A DNA stretch of 8,629 nucleotides. Source: a bacterium (lineage in GTDB: Bacteria > Patescibacteriota > Patescibacteriia > UBA1558 > GWA2-36-10). The translations under genes were made by a program, and so were the position numbers. Positions 1 to 5,619 of this stretch are shown here, piece after piece (the stretch's first letter is position 1; every line of letters begins with the position of its first letter). The stretch is taken from NCBI GenBank assembly GCA_030690875.1, contig JAUYFP010000114.1, positions 1-8,629 of the forward strand, read 5' to 3'. Below the pieces are notes generated by a model. The model was not told the DNA's origin and searched no databases. It saw only the letters and a list, made by a program, of their open reading frames with translations.

Positions 1-228
1 ATCCACGAAAATCCTTTAGTGCCAAATTATAATCAAGGCGTTAATACTGAAAAAATGTTTCCCGGGCTTGTTTTAGCTATTGAGCCGATGATTATTATGG
101 GTGGCAAGCATAGAGTGGTAGTGGCCGAAAATAATTGGGATGTAATGGCTCATGATGGCAGTTTGACGGCTCATTTTGAGCATTCAGTGGCTGTGACAGA
201 CAAGGGTCATTTAGTTTTGACCCAGTAA
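1..228 (+). CDS. map: Methionine aminopeptidase type I, C-terminal fragment
   Basis: This is the last 75 codons of a type I methionine aminopeptidase, the metalloenzyme that removes the initiator methionine from nascent proteins in the cytoplasm. The gene begins left of the window and the reading frame is open from base 1. Visible family motifs are IHENP at residues 1-5 (the His that contacts substrate in the E. coli enzyme), AIEPM with metal-ligand Glu28, and DGSLTAHFEHSVAVT with metal-ligand Glu60. The N-terminal metal ligands (two Asp and one His) lie outside the window. An ATG at 19 is internal to the fold and is not a start. The next gene, ruvX, begins 8 nt after the stop, so this is probably the upstream part of the same operon. 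The assignment is secure; only the full length is unknown. Confidence 0.95.
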   Translation: MHENPLVPNYNQGVNTEKMFPGLVLAIEPMIIMGGKHRVVVAENNWDVMAHDGSLTAHFEHSVAVTDKGHLVLTQ

Positions 229-236
229 AAATAAAG

Positions 237-626
237 ATGAAGCAAAAATTTTTAGGCATTGACTATGGCGATAAAAGAGTTGGCTTGGCTATTGCCGAGG
301 ACGGCAGTATTGCTTTGCCTTATAAAGTTTTGCAAAATAATAATTTAGAAAATCTTTTGGAACAATTAAAAGAAGTCATTCAAATTGAAACCATAAGTTT
401 ATTGGTTATTGGTTTGCCTCATAGCCTGTCTGGTCAAGAAAATGAACGCTGTAAAATAACTAGAAATTTTGTAAATTTTTTAAAATCTAATTTAGATATT
501 AAAATTGAAACAGTTGACGAGCAATTTAGTTCTCAGCTTTATCAAAAACAAGGAGTAGTTAAAGACATAGACAAATATGCGGCTACTGAGATTTTAGATA
601 CTTTTTTAGCAATCCGCCATGGATAA
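237..626 (+). CDS. ruvX: RuvX/YqgF family putative Holliday junction resolvase / pre-16S rRNA nuclease
   Basis: The 129-residue product has the RNase H-like fold signature of YqgF/RuvX, a cytoplasmic nuclease linked to 16S rRNA 5' end maturation and first annotated as a Holliday junction resolvase. Visible motifs are GIDYGDKRVGLAIA at residues 7-20 with the catalytic-type Asp9, GLPHSLSGQENE at 59-70, VDEQFSS at 93-99 and DKYAATEIL at 112-120 with the expected C-terminal Asp112. The usual 'DERLTT' is DEQFSS here, a mild change. Length is close to the family norm of about 135-140 residues. No good Shine-Dalgarno precedes the ATG, only an A-rich stretch. It follows map by 8 nt and its last 8 nt overlap the next gene, consistent with translational coupling. 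Confidence 0.93.
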   Translation: MKQKFLGIDYGDKRVGLAIAEDGSIALPYKVLQNNNLENLLEQLKEVIQIETISLLVIGLPHSLSGQENERCKITRNFVNFLKSNLDIKIETVDEQFSSQLYQKQGVVKDIDKYAATEILDTFLAIRHG

Positions 627-1692
627 TAATCAGCCAATTTTTATTTTTTTGCTAGCCCTTATTTTGTCACTTATATTAACCAAGCTAATGATCTTTTTGG
701 CAACTAAGTGGCATGTATTAGATTTGCCTAATATTAGTAGAAAAATACACGATAAACCAATTCCATTGCTAGGTGGCGTGGCTATTTATTTGGCTTTTCT
801 ACTGAGTATTGGCTTTTTCTGGCAAACAGGTAATTTGTTTGATTCTAGAATAAATATCGGGCTGGTTGCTTGGTTTTTATTGGCCTCTTTGATACTGATA
901 GTCAATGGTTTTTTTGATGATAAATATAAATTGCCACCGCAGATAAGTATTATTGGTCCGATTATTTCAGTGGCCATAGTGATTTTGGCTGGACTAAAAA
1001 TAACTTATGTCAGCAATCCTTTTGGCGGAATTTTTTATATGGATAATATTTTGGCGCCTGGTAGTTTTTGGTCCTTGGCTATTCCGATTTTCATCACATT
1101 TTTTTGGCTCATGGGTATGACTTACACCACTAAGCTTTTAGACGGCATAGATGGTTTAGCTTCCAGCATTGGGCTCATAGCCAGCGTGATTATATTTTTT
1201 GTTAGTTTATCTTGGGATGTTTCCGGTTCCACCACATCTTTACTATCAGCAACTTTAGCTGGCTCTATTTTGGGTTTTTTAGTATTTAATTGGCATCCGG
1301 CCAAGATTTTTTTAGGAGAAGGCGGTAGCACTTTTATTGGTTTTGCTTTGGGAGTTCTAGCTATTATTTCCGGCAGTAAAATAGCCACTGCTTTACTAGT
1401 TATGGGATTTCCAGCTTTGGATATATTATGGGTTATTGTCCGCCGGCTAAAAAACAAACAGCCAATTTATCAAGGAGATAACGAACATCTGCATTTTAGG
1501 CTGATGAGAGCGGGTTTAAGTCAGAAACAGACTGTCTTGTTTATGGGTTTTATTAGCTTGTGTTTTGGTCTAGTGTCAATTTTATTTACCACCAAAGCAA
1601 AAATAGGCGCGTTATTTATTGTTATGGCGCTGATGTTTTTACTGAGCTCTTGGCTAAATTATAAATTAAAAGAAAAGCATGAAGCTAAATAA
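619..1692 (+). CDS. Glycosyltransferase family 4 (WecA/TagO/MraY-like) polyprenyl-phosphate sugar-1-phosphate transferase
   Basis: This 357-residue polytopic membrane protein (about ten hydrophobic segments) belongs to the family that transfers a sugar-1-phosphate from a UDP-sugar to undecaprenyl phosphate, the first membrane step of envelope glycan synthesis. Family motifs appear in order: RKIHDKPIPLLGG at 41-53, the metal-site pair Asp100-Asp101 in NGFFDD, KLLDGIDGLA at 172-181, FNWHPAKIFLGEGGS at 223-237, and the cytoplasmic HLHFRL loop at 290-295, which favours the WecA/TagO side over MraY. Several usually conserved residues differ: the Asn pair before DGIDG is Tyr169 and Lys172, and the usual GD(T/S)GS acid is Glu234. 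The donor sugar cannot be read from sequence. The start ATG overlaps the ruvX end by 8 nt and the end overlaps the DUF192 gene by 14 nt. Confidence 0.9.
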   Translation: MDNNQPIFIFLLALILSLILTKLMIFLATKWHVLDLPNISRKIHDKPIPLLGGVAIYLAFLLSIGFFWQTGNLFDSRINIGLVAWFLLASLILIVNGFFDDKYKLPPQISIIGPIISVAIVILAGLKITYVSNPFGGIFYMDNILAPGSFWSLAIPIFITFFWLMGMTYTTKLLDGIDGLASSIGLIASVIIFFVSLSWDVSGSTTSLLSATLAGSILGFLVFNWHPAKIFLGEGGSTFIGFALGVLAIISGSKIATALLVMGFPALDILWVIVRRLKNKQPIYQGDNEHLHFRLMRAGLSQKQTVLFMGFISLCFGLVSILFTTKAKIGALFIVMALMFLLSSWLNYKLKEKHEAK

Positions 1693-2158
1693 ACTTCAAT
1701 TATTTACTAATTTATATACGAGTTTATTTGTCTTATTTATTTTGCTTTTTTTTGGATTGGTCATTGTAGAATTAAAATCTTCGAATTTAAATAAAGTGTT
1801 AGTTAAGAATCAAGTTTTTATAGTTGATCTAGCCAAAAATTCTAGTGAGTGGCGCCAAGGGCTTTCCGGTCGAGATAAATTAGCTGAAAATGAAGCCATG
1901 CTGTTTATTTTTCCTGATTATCGCCAGCCCCATTTTTGGATGAAAGACATGAACTTTTCTTTAGATATATTATGGATAAAGGACACTGAGATTGTTGATT
2001 TTGACGAAAATCTTAGTCCCTTACCAAAAAATGGGGATATTTTAGGAGCAGAAAAATTTTCTCCTGATAGTTTAGTTAATAAAGTTCTGGAAGTGCCAGC
2101 CGGCACAGTCGATAGACTAAACATACAAAAAGGGGATATAATTAAGCCAATTATATGA
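1679..2158 (+). CDS. DUF192 domain protein, membrane-anchored
   Basis: The product has 159 residues. Residues about 13-31 form one hydrophobic segment (signal anchor), followed by a DUF192 domain from about 45 to 155. The domain is recognised by EWRQGLSGRDKL at 57-68, AMLFIFPD at 73-80, HFWMKDMNFSLDILWI at 85-100 and the C-terminal VLEVPAGTVDRLNIQKGD at 136-153. These match the DUF192 pattern of a GLM.R-like turn, FWMK.T.ipLDi and LE..aG....l..Gd. DUF192 proteins are small, usually exported domains without an established activity. The anchor predicts that the domain faces outside. Its start lies 14 nt inside the transferase gene and its stop overlaps the next start in an ATGA, so it is clearly part of the operon. 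Confidence 0.88.
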   Translation: MKLNKLQLFTNLYTSLFVLFILLFFGLVIVELKSSNLNKVLVKNQVFIVDLAKNSSEWRQGLSGRDKLAENEAMLFIFPDYRQPHFWMKDMNFSLDILWIKDTEIVDFDENLSPLPKNGDILGAEKFSPDSLVNKVLEVPAGTVDRLNIQKGDIIKPII

Positions 2159-2472
2159 CTAAAGATCGTTGGCAGGAAATAAAAGCCCAATTAAAGAAGA
2201 ATTTTGAGATTTTTGATGAATATCAAGAGGATTTGGATCCGGGGGAAGCGGAAGTTGTTGAGTTTGCTGGACCGCAGGGCAAAATGATGGCTAAATTTGT
2301 CACCCGACCAAAAGTGCTTGATAAAAAAACTACTTATTCCAATCGAGCTGGCTCGGGCGTCAGAGTTGATTATGTTTATTCTGAGGAGGATTTTGTCAGT
2401 TACTTGGAGGCTTTTGTTTTTTCTGACGAGAGAAATGAGTGGCGAAAATTGGAAATAGAAAATTTATTTTGA
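2155..2472 (+). CDS. Small acidic cytoplasmic protein of unknown function
   Basis: This 105-residue soluble protein has no signal peptide or hydrophobic segment. It begins with a charged helix (DRWQEIKAQLKKNFEIFDEY, residues 4-23), followed by what reads as a beta-rich domain with EVVEFAGPQGKMMAKF (33-48), TRPKVLDKKTTYSNRAGSG (50-68), VDYVYSEEDFVSYLEAFVF (71-89) and a Trp-containing end. I do not assign a function. From memory, similar short proteins with a 'TRP.VLDKKT.YS' core recur in Parcubacteria, but no named domain is claimed. The start codon overlaps the DUF192 stop by 4 nt (ATGA), which supports real translation and coupling. The stop is TGA, one of those showing that TGA is not read as an amino acid here. 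Confidence 0.8.
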   Translation: MTKDRWQEIKAQLKKNFEIFDEYQEDLDPGEAEVVEFAGPQGKMMAKFVTRPKVLDKKTTYSNRAGSGVRVDYVYSEEDFVSYLEAFVFSDERNEWRKLEIENLF

Positions 2473-2483
2473 TAATATAGAAA

Positions 2484-3206
2484 ATGATCAGATATTTAGC
2501 GGTTTTTATTAGTCCTTTGATTATCCTAGCTACTTGCTGGTGGTTTTTTTATTATCAACATAGTTTATGGTGGCTGGTGGGCATATCTTTGTTTTTTATA
2601 TTACTTAGCGGACGCTTAATTTCTCGCCATTATTTTTTTCAATTCAAAAATTTGTGGTTTAATCTCATTACCGCTTACCTTTCCCAAATTCTTTTTTTAC
2701 TGCTTTTGACTTCCAGCGCCCTGCGTTATAGCTTGTCATTTTTGCTGGTTATTTTGTGGTTGGGACTTTTTTGGGTTCTCAACCGGCAATTTGACAGCCG
2801 TCGGGCAGTTGAAGCCAAAGACTATCTTTATTATAATAAGTTTTTTTATTATTTATCCTTTTGGTTTTCGGCTACTAGTATTTATTCATTAGTGGTTTTT
2901 GTAGATCTGCCTCTGGCTTATGCTATTTTATTTATCTTAATTTCTTCATATTTTTGGTCTAGGGAGATTATGAAAATTGATGATAGTTTAAAATTTTATC
3001 ATATTTTGCTAAGTATATTTTTATTGCTTCAAATAGCGGTTGTTATTTATTTTTGGGCTGTTAGTTTTTATATTGCCGGTACGATATTGACTTTATGGCT
3101 GTTTTTTATTTTGGAAAGCATCTTAAATCATTTCAAAAACTTTTCTTGGTACGCGGGTTTATTTTTTCTTAGTTTTGTTATACTATTATTGAGTTCTATT
3201 TTTTAA
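2484..3206 (+). CDS. Polytopic membrane protein of unknown function
   Basis: This 240-residue, very hydrophobic protein is rich in Phe, Leu, Trp and Tyr. About eight to nine membrane segments can be read at roughly residues 4-24, 28-46, 58-78, 82-100, 120-139, 142-158, 172-193, 196-214 and 221-239. The longest polar stretches are a loop with NRQFDSRRAVEAKDY (100-114) and a short one with SREIMKIDDSLK (159-170). No catalytic or transport motif is recognised, so no function is given. It sits 11 nt after the small acidic protein and 17 nt before the HtrA-like gene, which suggests it acts with one of these in the envelope. No Shine-Dalgarno is evident; the ATG follows an A-rich stretch, as for most genes in this window. 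Confidence 0.75.
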   Translation: MIRYLAVFISPLIILATCWWFFYYQHSLWWLVGISLFFILLSGRLISRHYFFQFKNLWFNLITAYLSQILFLLLLTSSALRYSLSFLLVILWLGLFWVLNRQFDSRRAVEAKDYLYYNKFFYYLSFWFSATSIYSLVVFVDLPLAYAILFILISSYFWSREIMKIDDSLKFYHILLSIFLLLQIAVVIYFWAVSFYIAGTILTLWLFFILESILNHFKNFSWYAGLFFLSFVILLLSSIF

Positions 3207-3223
3207 TAAATTAATCAAATTTT

Positions 3224-4318
3224 ATGGAAGACAAACAGCCTCATTTTGAAAGGCCAACTACCAATAGACCGCCATCTTTGTTCAATTTAACCATTATTAC
3301 CGTAATAGTGGCTCTTTTAGCCGGTTTTGGTGGCGCCTTTCTAGTCAAATTAGTAGCTTCTCCCAGTCAGTCAGGTTATTTTAATTTTATCAATACGCCT
3401 CAGGATTTGAAATTTAGTATTGATCAGCCACTGACCTCTTTGGCCGTCAAAAACCAAAATGCCGTCGCCGGAGTTTATAAGGAGGTGGCGAGCATTTCTA
3501 GCATCGGGGGGCCTGTTTTTTCCGCTGGCGATTTTCTAGGTTCAGCCGTAGTGGTTACTTCTGACGGCTGGCTGATGACAACTAAGCAAGTATTAAACGA
3601 CAGCAAAGGAAAAATAATTTTGGGAGACAAAGTATATGATATATCTCAAATCAAGACTGATGACTTTGATAATTTAGTTTTTATAAAAATAGAAGAAAAT
3701 CTACTTTCCCCAGCTAGCTTTCAGCTCACTGACGAGCTCAATATTGGTGAAAAACTATTTACGCATATTGATTTGCCAAATAGTTATCGGAATTCGTTGG
3801 GAATAGCTTTTTTGCAAAACGATCATTATGTTTATGATAAATATCTTTATTCCGACAAGCTTGATTACTATTTGCAATTTGATTCAGCCAACAAACAATT
3901 GAATAGTTTGGGAGCGCCATACTTTAATTTGGACGGGTATTTACTGGGTATAGCTTATGAATTAGATAATCAAGAAACAGTCTTAATTCCAGCTGAGTAC
4001 TTGAAACAGTCAGTTAAGAATTTATTAAATAACACAGAAAGGGTAAAACTAGGCCTTAGATATGTGGATCTGGAAAATAATAGTGGTTTTGAGAAAAAAG
4101 GTAATCTAGTGTTTAATCCACAGAAGGCGATTGATTATAATTTACCGGCTTATAAGGCTGGTCTAAAAGTTGGCGATCAAATATTAGCCATAAACAATGA
4201 TGCTATATCTGCTCTGAGAAGTCTGACCTCAGTAATTCAGAATTATCGTGTAGGGGATAAAGTAATAGCCAAAGTGTTGAGAGTTGGAATAGAAATGGAT
4301 ATTGCGATAGGTTTATAG
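3224..4318 (+). CDS. Membrane-anchored HtrA/trypsin-like protein with PDZ domain, probable pseudoprotease
   Basis: The 364-residue product has a short cytoplasmic N-terminus, a membrane segment at about 22-44, a chymotrypsin-fold region at about 95-270 and a C-terminal PDZ domain at about 275-362 (LPAYKAGLKVGDQILAINND at 307-326 and a final VLRVGIEMDI strand). The fold is that of the HtrA/DegP class of extracytoplasmic serine proteases. Aligning by eye, GSAVVVTSDGWLMTTKQVL (106-124) matches HtrA GSGFII..DGYI.TN.HVV but has Gln122 where the catalytic His belongs. DNLVFIKI (149-156) has Asn150 at the Asp position. NSLGAPYFNLDGYLLGI (227-243) has Leu229 at the nucleophile Ser of GNSGGP. All three triad residues thus appear lost, so a binding or scaffold role is more likely than proteolysis. 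It is the last gene of the map-ruvX run and ends 12 nt before an inverted-repeat element. Confidence 0.83.
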   Translation: MEDKQPHFERPTTNRPPSLFNLTIITVIVALLAGFGGAFLVKLVASPSQSGYFNFINTPQDLKFSIDQPLTSLAVKNQNAVAGVYKEVASISSIGGPVFSAGDFLGSAVVVTSDGWLMTTKQVLNDSKGKIILGDKVYDISQIKTDDFDNLVFIKIEENLLSPASFQLTDELNIGEKLFTHIDLPNSYRNSLGIAFLQNDHYVYDKYLYSDKLDYYLQFDSANKQLNSLGAPYFNLDGYLLGIAYELDNQETVLIPAEYLKQSVKNLLNNTERVKLGLRYVDLENNSGFEKKGNLVFNPQKAIDYNLPAYKAGLKVGDQILAINNDAISALRSLTSVIQNYRVGDKVIAKVLRVGIEMDIAIGL

Positions 4319-4330
4319 CTCAAAAATAAA

Positions 4331-4450
4331 TACCCCTTAACCCCTCCCAAACTCCCCTTTACAGGGGAGGAGCTTGGTAAGTCCCCCTGTCAAGGCCTCG
4401 GCCGTGAGCTCGGCCGAACGGGGGATTTAGGGGGTTGGGGTTAAGGGGTA
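4331..4450. repeat. 120-bp cloverleaf inverted-repeat element (MITE-like), possible bidirectional terminator
   Basis: The ends are perfect 14-bp inverted repeats, TACCCCTTAACCCC at 4331-4344 and GGGGTTAAGGGGTA at 4437-4450. Inside are two further arms: a 7-bp hairpin CTCCCCT/AGGGGAG at 4352-4369, and an arm closed by TCCCCC (4382-4387) with GGGGGA (4420-4425) whose core TCGGCCG/CGGCCGA (4398-4417) also folds. The whole could form a three-way junction in DNA or RNA. Its GC content is far above the surroundings, it carries no ORF of note, and it fills almost exactly the gap between two convergent genes. It is best read as a miniature mobile or REP-like element that may now terminate both transcripts. 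No target-site duplication is obvious. A smaller relative lies at 7070-7149. Confidence 0.75.
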
Positions 4451-4452
4451 TT

Positions 4453-4722
4453 TTACAGAGCCAATTTTATGCTAGGACTGTATTTTTTATTATTTATTTT
4501 CCATTTATCAATATATTGCCCAATGCCTTGCTGGCTGAGTTGATTTCTTCTTCTAGTAGACTGCTGAGACCATTCTATCAAGGAGAGGAAGTTAATTTTG
4601 TAACGGCCAGCTACCACAATGTATTTTAGTTCCTCATTTTTAATGGCTAGGCGGATAGTTTTAGTAGATACACCAAATAACTTAGCTGCTTCGGAAACTG
4701 ATACTCTAACTATATTTTCCAT
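4453..4722 (-). CDS. Excisionase/MerR-like helix-turn-helix DNA-binding protein
   Basis: This 89-residue protein reads leftward from ATG 4722. Residues 6-30 (RVSVSEAAKLFGVSTKTIRL and following) form the helix-turn-helix of the excisionase/MerR_17 type, followed by a wing-like YIVVAGRYKINFLSLIEW (34-51) and a basic tail (STRRRNQLSQQ at 55-65, then GIGQYIDKWKI). The frame is open upstream to an ATG at 4794, but a well-spaced promoter on this strand (-35 at 4786-4791, -10 at 4763-4768) would start RNA near 4755, downstream of that codon. I therefore choose 4722, where the domain begins. Neither start has a Shine-Dalgarno. Its promoter overlaps an 18-bp palindrome, so it probably represses itself. 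Similar stand-alone HTH proteins are recalled from CPR genomes; the role is unknown, and no recombinase partner is present. Confidence 0.82.
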   Translation of the reverse strand: MENIVRVSVSEAAKLFGVSTKTIRLAIKNEELKYIVVAGRYKINFLSLIEWSQQSTRRRNQLSQQGIGQYIDKWKINNKKYSPSIKLAL

Positions 4723-4762
4723 TTTGTTTGAAAAATTAAAAATTATTATTTTATTCAATTTA

Positions 4763-4791
4763 AGTATAGAATATTCTATACCTTTATGCAA
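4763..4791 (-). promoter_or_regulatory. Promoter of the HTH gene
   Basis: On the minus strand, TTGCAT (4791-4786) and TATACT (4768-4763) are separated by exactly 17 nt. The -10 matches the sigma-70 consensus at 5 of 6 positions; the -35 keeps the TTG. Transcription would start near 4755, leaving a leader of about 30 nt before the ATG at 4722. The -10 and spacer overlap the palindrome at 4764-4781. Confidence 0.6.
4764..4781. promoter_or_regulatory. 18-bp perfect palindrome, candidate operator of the HTH gene
   Basis: GTATAGAATATTCTATAC is an exact palindrome lying on the spacer and -10 hexamer of the minus-strand promoter, 42 bp upstream of the HTH start codon. A dimeric repressor bound here would block RNA polymerase. 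The neighbouring HTH protein is the obvious candidate, by inference only. AT-rich DNA makes short palindromes common, but 9-bp perfect half-sites placed on a promoter are less likely to be chance. Confidence 0.5.
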
Positions 4792-4816
4792 CATTGTGGA
4801 TAAGTTTTATGAACCA

Positions 4817-4840
4817 ACCTTCGAGGTTAACCTCGAAGGT
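4817..4840. repeat. 24-bp perfect palindrome
   Basis: The half-site ACCTTCGAGGTT is followed immediately by its exact reverse complement, so 24 bp are perfectly self-complementary with no spacer. It lies in the gap between the divergent HTH and sigma genes, 26 bp upstream of the HTH -35. It is more GC-rich than its surroundings. It could be a regulator binding site or a dispersed repeat. No T-run follows, so a terminator is unlikely. Confidence 0.65.
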
Positions 4841-4898
4841 CATCTTCGCTAGAAGCTTGGTCGCGGGTCGGACTATTAGAATTATGCTCTTATTTTTC

Positions 4899-4927
4899 TT
4901 TACATTGGAGTATGAAAATGTTATAAT
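4899..4927 (+). promoter_or_regulatory. Strong sigma-70 promoter candidate upstream of the sigma operon
   Basis: TTTACA at 4899-4904 and a consensus TATAAT at 4922-4927 are spaced by 17 nt, the best promoter match in the window. Transcription would start near 4934, giving a leader of about 125 nt before the sigma ATG at 5059. That leader includes an eight-codon ATG ORF (4939-4965) and the inverted repeat at 4979-4996. Confidence 0.6.
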
Positions 4928-4978
4928 CTGATAACTTTATGATGAAGAAGTGGGCAAATAGTTAAAGAGCTTTTTTAT

Positions 4979-4996
4979 TTGGCTAAGGTTAGCCAA
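4979..4996. repeat. Inverted repeat in the sigma-operon leader
   Basis: TTGGCTAA and TTAGCCAA flank a GG, an 8-bp perfect inverted repeat. As RNA it can fold into a 7-bp hairpin with an AGGU loop, followed by UUUAUU. It begins 45 nt after the predicted start of the 4899 promoter and ends 7 nt before the -35 of a second promoter candidate. It could be an operator, or a weak attenuator separating the two promoters. Confidence 0.45.
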
Positions 4997-5003
4997 TTTA
5001 TTG

Positions 5004-5031
5004 TTGATAATAAATATTTTAAAAGTGTAAT
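5004..5031 (+). promoter_or_regulatory. Proximal promoter candidate for the sigma/DUF5667 operon
   Basis: TTGATA at 5004-5009 (5 of 6 consensus) and TGTAAT at 5026-5031 (5 of 6) are 16 nt apart. Transcription would start near 5038, leaving about 20 nt before the sigma ATG with no recognisable Shine-Dalgarno. Low-complexity AT-rich sequence makes the call uncertain. Confidence 0.45.
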
Positions 5032-5058
5032 ATTTTTGGCATTTTCTCGTCTATATAT

Positions 5059-5613
5059 ATGAATAGTTTAAAAAGTAGTTTACAAGAAAAAATAGCTTTT
5101 CTAAAGCTGAAATCCGGTGATTCTGACGCTTTTGCTTTTTTTTATGATAAATATGTAGCTAGAATTTATCGCTTTGTCCTGATAAAAGTGTCCAGCAAAC
5201 AAATAGCCGAAGACTTGACGCAGGAGATTTTTCTCAAAGTCTGGCAACACTTGGTGGACAAAAAAGATATTAAAAGCTTTCAATCATTTATTTTCCGAGT
5301 GGCCTACAATTCAGTTATAGATCATTATCGACAAAACGATCGCCAAGAACTGCCTCTGGATTATATAAATGAAAACGAGGATTTAGTCAGTGATGATGCT
5401 TTGACGCTTGATGATAAAATAGACTCTACGGCGCTTCTGGAAAAAATTCGCGAATTAAAGTCGGAATATCAAGAAGTGCTTTTACTCCGGTATATTGAAT
5501 CTCTGTCTATAGATGAAATAGCTGAGATAACCCAAAAAGAAAAAAATAATGTCAGAGTCTTGATTCATCGCGCTCTTAGTAAATTAAAAGAAATTATTAG
5601 CAATAATAAATAA
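5059..5613 (+). CDS. RNA polymerase sigma factor, sigma-70 family, ECF-type
   Basis: The 184-residue product has the two-domain ECF layout. Region 2 covers about 22-93, with DAFAFFYDKYVARIYRF (23-39) and the polymerase-contact signature DLTQEIFLKVWQHL (52-65). A linker rich in acidic residues follows (about 97-122). Region 4 covers about 126-178, with LKSEYQEVLLLRYIESLSID (133-152), EIAEI and the recognition helix NNVRVLIHRALSKLKEI (163-179). It would direct core RNA polymerase to a small set of promoters. The gene is followed after 6 nt by a DUF5667 membrane protein with anti-sigma-like topology, a pairing expected for ECF systems. Two promoter candidates precede it. The start ATG lacks a Shine-Dalgarno, but no other Met lies between it and the conserved region. 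Confidence 0.92.
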   Translation: MNSLKSSLQEKIAFLKLKSGDSDAFAFFYDKYVARIYRFVLIKVSSKQIAEDLTQEIFLKVWQHLVDKKDIKSFQSFIFRVAYNSVIDHYRQNDRQELPLDYINENEDLVSDDALTLDDKIDSTALLEKIRELKSEYQEVLLLRYIESLSIDEIAEITQKEKNNVRVLIHRALSKLKEIISNNK

Positions 5614-5619
5614 ACCAAA

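Noticed and set aside
786..2190. Minus-strand open frames at 786-977, 1122-1457 and 1918-2190
   Set aside because: They lie wholly or almost wholly opposite the well-supported transferase and DUF192 genes, have no domain-like sequence or start signals, and are explained as shadows of the coding strand.
4435..4852. Plus-strand open frames at 4435-4629 and 4619-4852
   Set aside because: They are antisense to the HTH gene, which has a clear domain and promoter, or run into the palindromic region. Their translations show no recognisable features.
4939..4965. Eight-codon ORF (MMKKWANS) just after the strong promoter start as a leader peptide
   Set aside because: It is too short to support, has no Shine-Dalgarno, and has no run of one amino acid such as classical attenuators have.
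5101..5283. Minus-strand open frame within the sigma gene
   Set aside because: It is antisense to conserved sigma region 2 and has no independent support.
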